11,045 nucleotides of DNA from Actinomycetes bacterium (GTDB lineage Bacteria; Actinomycetota; Coriobacteriia; WRKU01; WQUG01), in NCBI GenBank assembly GCA_031268615.1, contig JAIRWZ010000102.1, positions 1-11,045 of the forward strand. Reading direction: 5' to 3'. A program made the translations under genes and the position numbers. Each line of letters starts with the position of its first letter. The stretch's first letter is position 1. Shown here piece after piece: positions 1 to 6,603 of the stretch. The notes under the pieces were generated by a model. It had not been told where the DNA came from. It searched no databases and was given only the letters and a program-made list of their open reading frames with translations.

Positions 1-79
1 CAACCAAATTTAGGGTATTATTTGCAACTTTTCCAACTTTCTTAGTTTGTCGTGGTTGGCCTGATGACATGGCAGACGG
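1..79. other. AT-rich intergenic edge downstream of the toxin gene
   Basis: This short stretch at the window edge lies beyond the toxin stop codon. It is AT-rich, with runs of T and repeated CAACTTT-like words. I see no ORF, RNA gene or clear terminator in it. Confidence 0.4.
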
Positions 80-553
80 TTAGTCCTCGACGATGGCTTC
101 CTCGTTGGGATCGTAGTCTTTGTCGTTGGGGATGTCGGCTTCGATTTCCTCGTCGCTCATTTCCAGACGCTGTATCAGTGACATGAAATCCCCCGGCGTC
201 AGAACCCACAGATTTTCTGGATAATGCCGTTTATTACCCGTCACCAGCAACCCTTGCACCGTCTGTGAAACTTCGAAGAAAACCTTGTCATCCTGATGGA
301 CAAACTTTACCGGCAATGGTGTTGCCATCACACAATCCGCCAAGCGAACAATGCTGTCCAGAACCGTTTCCGCGCTTTCCCGCTTAATTGGAAGCCTTCC
401 TTGCAGCAAAACCCGTCTATATTCCGAGTACATGCGCATGTCGTAGGCCAGCAGTATCTGTGACTCTTTAAAATGCGCCAGTATTTGAGCACAATTGCCT
501 CCTGGCGTCAGCAGTCCTGACACGAGCACATTTGTATCAAGCACTATCCTCAT
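80..553 (-). CDS. PIN-domain toxin of a type II toxin-antitoxin pair
   Basis: This is a 157-residue PIN-fold protein of the COG1569 type (putative toxin component, PIN family). Known family members are metal-dependent endoribonucleases that cleave RNA and arrest growth when free of antitoxin. Visible hallmarks are the N-terminal strand with the first acidic residue (LDTNVLVSG, D6), E44 in YSEYRRVL, the acidic pair D88-D89 in HQDDKVF, and TGNKRHYP at 105-112, which is typical of this subgroup. The C-terminal 25 or so residues are very acidic (SDEEIEADIPNDKDYD...), an extension beyond the PIN core. The start codon overlaps the antitoxin stop by one base (TAATG), so translation is probably coupled. 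The RNA target cannot be read from sequence. A non-toxic PIN nuclease is possible, but the adjacent antitoxin argues for a true TA pair. Confidence 0.85.
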   Translation of the reverse strand: MRIVLDTNVLVSGLLTPGGNCAQILAHFKESQILLAYDMRMYSEYRRVLLQGRLPIKRESAETVLDSIVRLADCVMATPLPVKFVHQDDKVFFEVSQTVQGLLVTGNKRHYPENLWVLTPGDFMSLIQRLEMSDEEIEADIPNDKDYDPNEEAIVED

Positions 554-900
554 TAGACGGCTTGAAGTTTGACATTGTGGCGCCCGATGGCTGTTTGTCC
601 AGCTGTCTCACGCTCTGCATGAGCCTCGGCACGAACCTCCGCGATCATCTCGTTGATTTCGTCCATGGTCATTTTGTCCGTGCCTGCCTCAATTGAAGCG
701 CGATGGGCATCTGCAATCGCTTTTTCCATGCGCAAACGCCAGAGCATTTTATCTGCCTCAATAGAATCAAGACCCATTGCACTAATCATCATCGCTTTCG
801 GCTTTCCGTTGCTGGAAATCAGGGCGCCGCCCTCTTTGACCACCGACTCCACCACCGCTTTTGCGTTGCGGCTCAAATCCACCATGTTATACATCAGCAT
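553..900 (-). CDS. Phd/YefM-like antitoxin
   Basis: A 115-residue antitoxin precedes the PIN toxin in the same operon. The N-terminal 45 residues have the Phd/YefM pattern: VDLSRNAKAVVESV helix, then a strand and turn ending GKPKAMMISA. In the family this part dimerises and binds operator DNA. The remainder is helical and charged and should wrap the toxin. An upstream in-frame ATG at 924 would add eight residues but has no ribosome binding site. The ATG at 900 is preceded by AAGGGAG at a 5-base spacing and yields a normal N terminus, so I chose it. The stop overlaps the toxin start by one base. Autoregulation by the antitoxin-toxin complex is expected, and an inverted repeat lies just upstream (938-963). 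Confidence 0.82.
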   Translation of the reverse strand: MLMYNMVDLSRNAKAVVESVVKEGGALISSNGKPKAMMISAMGLDSIEADKMLWRLRMEKAIADAHRASIEAGTDKMTMDEINEMIAEVRAEAHAERETAGQTAIGRHNVKLQAV

Positions 901-937
901 GTCTGCTCCCTTCAACAGGAACATACTAACATGATTA

Positions 938-963
938 CAAACAATTATTCACATAATTATTTG
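938..963 (-). promoter_or_regulatory. Inverted-repeat operator candidate of the TA operon
   Basis: The arms CAAACAATTAT and ATAATTATTTG are inverted copies (10 of 11 positions) around a 4-base centre. They lie about 38 bases upstream of the chosen antitoxin start. Position, AT richness and symmetry fit the site bound by Phd/YefM antitoxins to repress their own operon. No convincing -35/-10 pair could be assigned around it, so the operator role is inferred. Confidence 0.5.
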
Positions 964-1017
964 ATTTTCGCTAACACAGGCACAGGCGTCGCTTTGCGCT
1001 GAACTTTCCACTGCCAG

Positions 1018-1048
1018 CCCGCAGTACACTCGAAACCGTCTCTGCGGG
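1018..1048 (-). terminator. Weak hairpin downstream of purB
   Basis: A perfect 7-bp stem (CCCGCAG and CTGCGGG) encloses a 17-base loop, starting about 22 bases past the purB stop. There is no T tract and the loop is long, so it is at best a weak transcript end. The gap between the TA operon and purB contains nothing else recognisable apart from the TA operator. Confidence 0.22.
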
Positions 1049-1069
1049 GAACAAACTACGTTGTCCCTG

Positions 1070-2392
1070 TCAGGAAAACTCCACCCTTTTCAGGCGGTCA
1101 AAGAGGACGCCTATGCGCGTGAGGAAACTGTGCGGGTCGAAAATGTCTTCCAGCTGTTCAGCGCCAAGCGCACCGTTCGGGTCGGCCTCCAGACGTTGAC
1201 GAAAGCTCGCCCCCGCGCGGGCATGCTGCAAATCATCCCAGACCGCCATGGCGTTACCCTGCACCACCTCGTAAGCGTCCTCGCGCGACATACCCGTATC
1301 CACCAACGCCAGCAGCACCCGGCTGGAATAAATCAAACCCCGGGTCTTGTCCAGATTCGCGCGCATATTGTCCGGATACAACACCAATCCGTCCAGCACC
1401 CAGGCCAACCTGTCCAGCAGATAGTCCAACGCTATGCTGCTGTCGGCCAGCGCCACCCGCTCTGCCGACGAATGGGAAATGTCACGCTCATGCCACAGCG
1501 CCACGTCATTCAAGCCAACCTGCGCATTAGCCTTCACCACGCGCGCTAAACCGCAAATGCGTTCCGACACAATGGGATTGCGCTTGTGCGGCATGGCCGA
1601 CGAACCCTTCTGCCCCGGCAAAAACGGCTCTTCGACTTCCAGCGTGTCAGTTTTTTGCAGGGCACGCACCTCAGTCGCGATTTCTTCGGCGACCGCCGCC
1701 ACCCCCGCCAAAACCGACAGGAAAAAGGCGTGTCGGTCACGCGCGACAATCTGCGTGGACAGCGGGTCGGGCTCCAGCCCCAGCTTTTTGCACACATAGG
1801 CCTCGACAGCCGGGTCAATGTTGCTGTAACTGCCCACCGCTCCGGAAATCGCACCAACCGCTATCTGGCGACGCACACCGTGCAAACGCTTGAAGGCCCG
1901 ATGAAGTGAGTGCGTCCATCGTCCGAATTTCATCCCCAGGGTCATAGGCTCGGCGTGAATGCCATGCGTCCTTCCCACACAGAGCATGTCGCGTGTCTCG
2001 AAGGCGCGCCGTTTGCAAATCTCTCCCAATCGGGCGACATCAGCAATCAGCACATCGGTCGCCTGTGTCAGTTGCCAGGACAGGGCGGTATCCCCCAAAT
2101 CGGAGGAAGTCATGCCGTAATGTACCCATTTCGAAGCCGGGCCAATATGTTCGGCCATGTCCGTCAGGAAAGCAATGACATCATGGTGCAGGGTTGATTC
2201 CAGTTCAGCAATGCGCTCAAGGGAAAAGTCCGCACGGGCGCGGATTTCTGCTGCCTCGGCAGGTGTGATGTCAGTATCGGGTAACCCGGCTTGCGCTTCG
2301 CAGGCCAACACTTCGATTTCGCGCCACATGGCAAACTTGCTTTCCAGAGAAAACAGCGACGCCATTTCAGGACGGGAATAACGGTCAATCAT
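1070..2392 (-). CDS. purB: Adenylosuccinate lyase
   Basis: PurB acts twice in cytoplasmic purine synthesis: it splits SAICAR to AICAR plus fumarate, and adenylosuccinate to AMP plus fumarate. The 440-residue length is normal for the bacterial enzyme, a member of the fumarase/aspartase superfamily that works as a tetramer. Visible conserved segments in order are HHDVIAF (69-75), HYGMTSSDLGDT (91-102), GRTHGIHAEP (140-149, with the catalytic His) and the superfamily signature SSAMPHKRNP (264-273) on the mobile serine loop. The start MIDRYSRPEM is the classic PurB N terminus and is preceded by AAAGGA at about 8 bases. It is a standalone gene here; the neighbouring degV lies on the same strand but is separated by a palindromic repeat element. 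Confidence 0.96.
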   Translation of the reverse strand: MIDRYSRPEMASLFSLESKFAMWREIEVLACEAQAGLPDTDITPAEAAEIRARADFSLERIAELESTLHHDVIAFLTDMAEHIGPASKWVHYGMTSSDLGDTALSWQLTQATDVLIADVARLGEICKRRAFETRDMLCVGRTHGIHAEPMTLGMKFGRWTHSLHRAFKRLHGVRRQIAVGAISGAVGSYSNIDPAVEAYVCKKLGLEPDPLSTQIVARDRHAFFLSVLAGVAAVAEEIATEVRALQKTDTLEVEEPFLPGQKGSSAMPHKRNPIVSERICGLARVVKANAQVGLNDVALWHERDISHSSAERVALADSSIALDYLLDRLAWVLDGLVLYPDNMRANLDKTRGLIYSSRVLLALVDTGMSREDAYEVVQGNAMAVWDDLQHARAGASFRQRLEADPNGALGAEQLEDIFDPHSFLTRIGVLFDRLKRVEFS

Positions 2393-2433
2393 GTAACGGT
2401 TCCTTTCAAATTACGCAGTCGCAGAGGTCGATA

Positions 2434-2521
2434 ACTCTGTAGGGCGATCATTGTATGGCCGCCATTTGTTGAGGCCACCCACACCCTGCGGCGGGCAAGG
2501 ATTGCCCGCCCTACACAGAGT
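2434..2521. repeat. 88-bp imperfect palindromic element (MITE/REP-like)
   Basis: The ends are inverted copies: ACTCTGTAGGGCG on the left and CGCCCTACACAGAGT on the right, differing by a 2-base insertion. Near the right end is a perfect 9-bp hairpin (GGCGGGCAA, 3-base loop, TTGCCCGCC at 2490-2510). A GTAGGGCG...CGCCCTAC outline with internal GGCGGGC and GGCCGCC blocks recalls small non-coding palindromic repeats dispersed between genes in many gut anaerobes. It nearly fills the gap between degV (stop at 2531) and purB (start at 2392). It may also end degV transcription, though no T tract follows the hairpin. No target-site duplication was found. Confidence 0.6.
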
Positions 2522-2530
2522 CTCCCCTCA

Positions 2531-3481
2531 CTATCCATTTTCCCGCTCGAACCGATGGACGTACTCGCCAACCTTTTCTTTCAGAGCGTTCAATCTGCCA
2601 CCGGATTCACCGCCTTCGGGAATCATCGGAAGGAAGGTTTGGTACGCTACTCCCACAGCGGGGCCGACGTGGGTTCCGACCACGGGACTGACCGGTTCGA
2701 ACGACACGGCCAAGTCAGTGAGCGGTTCGATGACGTTGTCGCGGAATTTCTCCGCGGTCGCGGAATCGGCAATGTAGTGAACACAGATATGTTTGAGGCC
2801 GCCACATTCCTCGACATCGCGCAAGAAACGGTCCTTGATGGCCACCAGCGCCTTTGAGAAGGTGCGGACCTTCGCCCAGGTGTAGACCACCCCATTTTCC
2901 GGTCCCAACACCGGCACTAATTTCAGCGCAGAGCCCAGCAAAGCACTGGCTCGCCCAATGCGCCCGCCGCGGCGCAGGTATTCCAGAGAATGCGGCGCGA
3001 ACAAAAAACGCGCGCAACTGACCGTCTGGCGCGCCACCTGTGCGCAGGTTTTCAGAGTTGCGCCGCCCTCCGCTGCTTTGGCGGCGGCAAGCACCGGATA
3101 GGTCAGCGCCATAGACGTCGATTTGCTATCGACAATGTCAATCTGCGCACCGGGACGTTCCGCCATCACCTGCGTGGCAACCATGCGCGCCGTCTCATAA
3201 GTTCCTGACAGACCACCGGACAGAAAGATACCCAACACTTCGTCGCCTTCATCCAGCAAGGCATTAAACGTATTACGAAAGGTGCCCACCGTCGGTTGTG
3301 ATGAGGTCGGCAGGGGATTCATTTCGGGCAAACGTCGGTAGAAATCGGCTAGATTCAAATCCACCTCGGCCGTTGCCACGCCATCGACTATCACGCAGAG
3401 CGTGACAACGGTCAAACGATGTGCGTCAATCTGTTCAGGGCTTAGGTTGGCGGTGCTGTCAGTGACAATGCGTACGCTCAT
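2531..3481 (-). CDS. DegV-family fatty-acid-binding protein
   Basis: DegV/FakB-type proteins bind a fatty acid between two domains. In several Firmicutes they present it to the kinase FakA for phosphorylation and entry into phospholipid synthesis. Family signatures are clear: VTDSTANL at the N terminus, the TSSQPTVGTF lipid-contact segment, FLSGGLSGTYETA, VDSKSTSM, EYLRRGGRIGRASALLGSALKLVPVL and a C-terminal VGTHVGPAVGVAY. An upstream in-frame ATG at 3517 would add 12 residues, but the ATG at 3481 has GGGAAGG just before it and gives the standard MSVRIVTDST start, so I use it (316 residues, slightly longer than typical). No fakA is in the window, so the paired kinase, if any, is elsewhere. 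It follows the radical SAM gene by about 138 bases on the same strand. Confidence 0.92.
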   Translation of the reverse strand: MSVRIVTDSTANLSPEQIDAHRLTVVTLCVIVDGVATAEVDLNLADFYRRLPEMNPLPTSSQPTVGTFRNTFNALLDEGDEVLGIFLSGGLSGTYETARMVATQVMAERPGAQIDIVDSKSTSMALTYPVLAAAKAAEGGATLKTCAQVARQTVSCARFLFAPHSLEYLRRGGRIGRASALLGSALKLVPVLGPENGVVYTWAKVRTFSKALVAIKDRFLRDVEECGGLKHICVHYIADSATAEKFRDNVIEPLTDLAVSFEPVSPVVGTHVGPAVGVAYQTFLPMIPEGGESGGRLNALKEKVGEYVHRFERENG

Positions 3482-3551
3482 GGTTTCCTTCCCTGGGGAC
3501 GGGACACGACGGTCCAATTCCCCGTCTTATGCTCCTGGTCATAAGGACAAA

Positions 3552-3573
3552 GGTCGGGACTGAAATCCTGACC
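3552..3573. terminator. Weak hairpin between radical SAM gene and degV
   Basis: GGTCGGGA and TCCTGACC form an 8-bp stem with one non-Watson-Crick position around a 6-base loop, downstream of the radical SAM stop and upstream of degV. There is no T tract. It could end or attenuate transcription between the two genes, but the evidence is thin. Confidence 0.2.
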
Positions 3574-3619
3574 CTCCTCACCTAATTAGTGCCGGTATGG
3601 GCGTCCTCACTTCTTCTGC

Positions 3620-4810
3620 TCAACAACCGCTGACGGCACAGGGCGCGACATGTCCCGCCGCGACTGCTTCTTCGCGGGCGGTGACCGGTAGCGTACGCTC
3701 GCCGTTGGTATCCAGTATACAGGTTGTGTCTTCGATGAAGGCATTCCCCGTAGCTTGCCAGGCTTTCACCCGACAGCCCCGGCAAATGCGGCTATAGTCA
3801 CAGGCTTCCGGCGCGCACTGGCCGCTGGAATCGGCGGCGTCCAGTTCGTAGAGGCGCGACGTGGCTTCGTCGAAACTGATGTCGTGAATGTTGCCGACCG
3901 TCCAGTCCTGCGCGAACTGACAGGGCATGACCCCGCCTTCCGAGTTGATGGTCATGTGGCCCTGACCAACCGGACAGGCGCTGAAGGTCTGGAAACGTTT
4001 CAGGCCTTTGCTCACGTCAACGCCGCGCGCCACCAGTTTTTCGGCGATGTAGGGAATGGTCGAAGGAATGGCGCCGATGTCGTATTCCAGCGACGAGGCA
4101 GGATCCAGCATGTCGTCAACCACGAAATCGCAGAGCCGGCGCCACTGATCGACGCTGACACGCATATTTTCCTCACCGGCGCTGCGCCCGGAGGTAATCA
4201 GGTCACAGATGTAGAGCAGCGAGCAGTCCAGTTCTTTGGCCAGCGTCACGATGTCGTAAATGAATTCGTAGGTTTCGCGGGTCAGCGCTGTTTTGACGGC
4301 TACTTTCACCCCGGCGGCGCGTAGGTTTTTGATAGCTTTCACGACTTTTTGGTAGGTGCCGGGGACCTGGGTCAGCGCATCGTGATAGTATTCGGGACCA
4401 TAAATGGACGTGGCGATGAATCGTACGCCGTTTTCCGCCAGCCGCTGCGCTGCTTTCGGCGTCACAAAGGTGCAGTTCGTCGAAATGGTGGGCTGGACGC
4501 CTGCCTTGTTAATCCGCTTGAGGATTTCCCAGAAATTGGGACGCATCATGGGCTCTCCACCGGACAAAAATACGACCGGTACGCCGGCTTCCTCCATGCG
4601 GTCAACCATTTCATAGGCTTGTTCGTCGCTTAGTTGGTCGGGTTTGACGTGACCGTCGGCCGCCATGTAGCAGTGCGAACACAGCAGATTGCAGCGATTG
4701 GTGATATTCCAAATGAGCGACGACGGCCGCCCCAGGCGCTTGGCCTGCTGTGCGCGCGTCTCTGATTCGGACGCAACTCCTTCGAAAAACAACGACCTGA
4801 CATGTGCCAT
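3620..4810 (-). CDS. Radical SAM/SPASM enzyme, AhbC/NirJ-like
   Basis: A 396-residue radical SAM protein. The [4Fe-4S] motif is C40-x3-C44-x2-C47 within NITNRCNLLCSHCY, followed by the SAM-contact GGEP at 84-87. The C-terminal half carries a SPASM-type cysteine set (C279, C297, C332, C337, C343, C346, C364) that should hold one or two auxiliary clusters. The order of segments (CDLITSGRS, then CPVGQGHMTINSEGGVMPCQF, VGNI, CxxxxCDYSRICRGCRVKAWQATGN, EDTTC) follows the pattern of the NirJ/AhbC heme-pathway branch. It could therefore act on a tetrapyrrole, but related enzymes modify peptides. A short CAVSGC tail adds two cysteines at the extreme C terminus. The start is secure: GGAGG lies six bases upstream. 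No precursor peptide or other heme gene is visible nearby, so the substrate remains open. Confidence 0.85.
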   Translation of the reverse strand: MAHVRSLFFEGVASESETRAQQAKRLGRPSSLIWNITNRCNLLCSHCYMAADGHVKPDQLSDEQAYEMVDRMEEAGVPVVFLSGGEPMMRPNFWEILKRINKAGVQPTISTNCTFVTPKAAQRLAENGVRFIATSIYGPEYYHDALTQVPGTYQKVVKAIKNLRAAGVKVAVKTALTRETYEFIYDIVTLAKELDCSLLYICDLITSGRSAGEENMRVSVDQWRRLCDFVVDDMLDPASSLEYDIGAIPSTIPYIAEKLVARGVDVSKGLKRFQTFSACPVGQGHMTINSEGGVMPCQFAQDWTVGNIHDISFDEATSRLYELDAADSSGQCAPEACDYSRICRGCRVKAWQATGNAFIEDTTCILDTNGERTLPVTAREEAVAAGHVAPCAVSGC

Positions 4811-5177
4811 AGCAATCCTCCGTCAACCCTTGGCGCCGACCGCGCGCGGCGACCGCCTGTCCGACGAACCCATCCGCGCCGGAACACCATTGTAGCGCAG
4901 TTTGTCAAGAGAGAGCCTGTCACATGTTGGCGCGCAGACTTGCCCCGCAGACTTGCAGGGCGTAAGCGTTTCGAAACGAAGCGAATGAGTGAGTGCGTCC
5001 AGACCTGAAGCAGGCTTGCAGGTATGAACCCCGGTCAAAGCCAGGGGCAGGCTCAGTGCTCGCGCCTGTTGTTCTTGAACGCCCCCGGGGGTGCCTCCGG
5101 GAAAACCACAGAAACACTTGCGGGAAGTCCGGAAGTCTGTCACAATAACCGTGTAAATCATATTCTTACTATTCGAT
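4811..5177. other. Gene-free region upstream of the radical SAM gene
   Basis: This stretch separates the radical SAM start from the DUF4143 remnant. It holds the left copy of an inverted repeat (5017-5057), a copy of the word GAGTGCGTCCA (4991-5001) and a perfect CCCCCGGGGG palindrome (5082-5091). One frame reads LLFLNAPGGASGKTTETLA around 5060-5117, which resembles a degenerate P-loop and may be a scrap of the lost ATPase domain. No intact gene is credible here. No clear promoter for the radical SAM gene was identified. Confidence 0.4.
5017..5057 (-). repeat. Left copy of a 43-bp inverted repeat pair
   Basis: Read on the minus strand this copy begins ACTGAGCCTGCCCCTGGC and continues through CTTTGACCGGGG to ACCTGCA. 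It aligns with plus-strand 5948-5990 at 35 of 43 columns, with two single-base gaps and mostly transitions. The similarity extends weakly on both sides (AACAG before it; a GGACGCACTC-like word after it). Confidence 0.6.
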
Positions 5178-5945
5178 TTGCACGGTTGGCCGTCCGCTCT
5201 GAACCGAAATTGGACTCTGGAGACCTACTTGACGCGAGGCGGCTTTCCCGTGAGCGCACTGGCCGCAAGTAATCAGGATTCCTTCGAGTGGCGCGAAAAT
5301 TTCATCGCGACCTTTCTGGAGCGTGACTTGCTACAATGGGCCGGTTTCAACCCCGCCACCATGCGACGCCTGTGGCAGATGCTGGCTCATCTGAACGGAC
5401 AAACCGCCAATTACAGCCGTCTCGCTTCGGCGCTGGGCGTCAGCGCAACAATGGTGCGAAACTACGTGGATTTGCTGGCCAGCACCTTCATGCTGGACAT
5501 TATACCTCCCCATCACAGTAACCTGAGAAAGCGCTTGGTGAAAGCCCCGAAAGTCTACCTGAATGATACGGGGATAACGGCGGCGCTGCTGGACCTGCAC
5601 AATTTTGAGAGTCTCATCGGACACCCTGGATTCGGCGCGTTATGGGAACAGGCGGTGCTGGCAAATATCCGCGCACTGTTTCCGCGCGCCAACATCACCC
5701 ACTACCGCAGCTCACACGGCGCCGAGGCAGATTTTATCGTTTCCCTGGAGAGGCGAACCTGTGTCGTCGAATGCAAAGCTTCGCTGTCTCCCACCCTTAG
5801 CCGCGGGTTCTTTAACGCCTTGGACGACATTCGCCCTTCCCGAGCCACGGTGGTTATACCCGCCACGCAGGGTTGGCCCATGCAGGCCGGCCTGGACTGT
5901 GTAGGTATGGATGAGCTCCCTGCATTGTTTGAACAGACGGAGTGA
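5178..5945 (+). pseudogene. Truncated AAA-family ATPase, DUF4143 C-terminal part only
   Basis: The open frame encodes 255 residues matching the C-terminal half of COG1373-type proteins (N-terminal AAA domain plus C-terminal DUF4143), which are usually around 400 residues. Recognisable pieces are LETYLTRGGFP, the W-R-x2-F-x4-ERDLLQ segment, a winged-helix-like stretch (NYSRLASALGVSATMVRNYVDLL), KAPKVYLNDTGITAALL, and the nuclease-like end (HGAEADFIV, CVVECKAS). The Walker A and B domain is absent, no ATG lies upstream in frame, and the first candidate start is TTG without a good ribosome binding site. I therefore call it a decayed gene. The E-x-D-F / E-C-K pattern resembles PD-(D/E)xK nucleases, as noted for this family. 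It is flanked by inverted repeats and points opposite to its neighbours, which suggests an accessory origin. Confidence 0.75.
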
Positions 5946-5947
5946 GT

Positions 5948-5990
5948 ACTGAAGCCTGCCACCGGCTTTGATCGGGGGTCCACACCCGCA
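5948..5990 (+). repeat. Right copy of a 43-bp inverted repeat pair
   Basis: It begins ACTGAAGCCTGCCACCGGC just two bases beyond the DUF4143 stop and ends ACACCCGCA. It is the inverted partner of 5017-5057. Looser similarity begins inside the last codons of the pseudogene (AACAGACG versus AACAGGCG), so the repeat may have shaped or overlapped the present gene end. Confidence 0.6.
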
Positions 5991-6003
5991 CGTTGCCCGT
6001 GTA

Positions 6004-6035
6004 CCGTCTGTCGTCACCGGTGTGACGGCAGACGG
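6004..6035. terminator. Strong 14-bp hairpin between pseudogene and flavin operon
   Basis: CCGTCTGTCGTCAC and GTGACGGCAGACGG pair over 14 positions with one mismatch, around the 4-base loop CGGT. It lies about 70 bases past the stop of the Gx-transporter gene on the minus strand and about 60 bases past the pseudogene stop on the plus strand, a convergent gap where a shared terminator is expected. Neither strand shows a T tract, so rho-independent termination is uncertain. An mRNA 3' stabiliser or part of a repeat element is also possible. Confidence 0.4.
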
Positions 6036-6105
6036 AGGTCGTATTCTCCTGGCAGGAACAGGGCGGGGCTGGGCGTACTCGCTTCGCTTGTTCGTTTGCT
6101 CTCTC

Positions 6106-6603
6106 TTAGACGAAGGGGATTTTGTCTAGTTTTTTCAGGATAAGGCCGCCAAAGGTTCCGGTCAGATAGCCGGTGACGGTTCCGGTGATGAGCAGCACCG
6201 GGAGGTAGTAGATGAGCCCGTCGGTTCGCAGTAGGACAATGGCTACGCCAATCTGCGCCAGATTATGCCCCACGCCGCCGGCAATCCCGACCCCTGTCAG
6301 GCTGAACCTGCCGATTCGCTTCAGGCACACCATGAGAGCCAGGCTCAACACACCGCCCGCAATGCTGTAGGCTAGGCCGATGAAGTTTCCAAACAGCGCG
6401 GTGGACAGAACAATGCGCGTCAGAGATATGGTCGCGGCGTCGGGGACGCCCATTTTATAGAGGGCAATCATTGTGATGATATTGGCCAGCCCCAGTTTCA
6501 TGCCGGGGACGAAGAAGGGCAGGGGTATCAGCGTCTCCAGATAGCTCAAAATCATGGCCAGCACCACCATCAGCGCAAAACGTGAGATTTTGTTGGTGGT
6601 CAT
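6106..6603 (-). CDS. Gx-transporter-family membrane protein (EetB-like)
   Basis: A 165-residue, very hydrophobic protein with about five or six predicted membrane helices. The diagnostic segment PGMKLGLANIITMIALY (33-49) marks the Gx transporter family, often labelled heptaprenyl diphosphate synthase component I although it resembles ECF-type S components rather than a prenyltransferase. GHNLAQ at 112-117 is also conserved in the family. In Listeria-type flavin-based extracellular electron transfer loci such a protein (EetB) is paired with a NusG-domain-II protein (EetA). Here it is the last gene of a three-gene operon and its ATG overlaps the preceding stop by four bases (ATGA). A role in delivering a cofactor or helping an extracellular flavin or redox system is inferred from that pairing. 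The substrate is not determined. Confidence 0.82.
   Translation of the reverse strand: MTTNKISRFALMVVLAMILSYLETLIPLPFFVPGMKLGLANIITMIALYKMGVPDAATISLTRIVLSTALFGNFIGLAYSIAGGVLSLALMVCLKRIGRFSLTGVGIAGGVGHNLAQIGVAIVLLRTDGLIYYLPVLLITGTVTGYLTGTFGGLILKKLDKIPFV

Noticed and set aside
901..924. Longer antitoxin start at 924
   Set aside because: No ribosome binding site precedes it, while AAGGGAG fits the ATG at 900.
1061..1549. 162-residue plus-strand ORF antisense to purB
   Set aside because: It is His/Gln-rich shadow translation of purB with no motif of its own.
3482..3517. Longer DegV start at 3517
   Set aside because: The extra residues (MDRRVPSPGKET) are not part of the family, and the internal ATG at 3481 has a good ribosome binding site and the standard VTDSTANL spacing.
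3755..4324. 189-residue plus-strand ORF antisense to the radical SAM gene
   Set aside because: It mirrors the conserved radical SAM reading frame and has no family signature or ribosome binding site.
4823..5161. Minus-strand 112-residue ORF upstream of the radical SAM gene
   Set aside because: Composition is rich in Cys, Pro and Arg with no recognisable motif, and it runs across the repeat region. It looks like chance coding in GC-rich DNA.
5024..5272. Plus-strand ORF with a GKTT P-loop-like motif as an intact gene
   Set aside because: The motif lacks the first Gly, the following residues do not continue any ATPase fold, and the frame is not joined to the DUF4143 frame. It is kept only as a possible scrap of a decayed gene.
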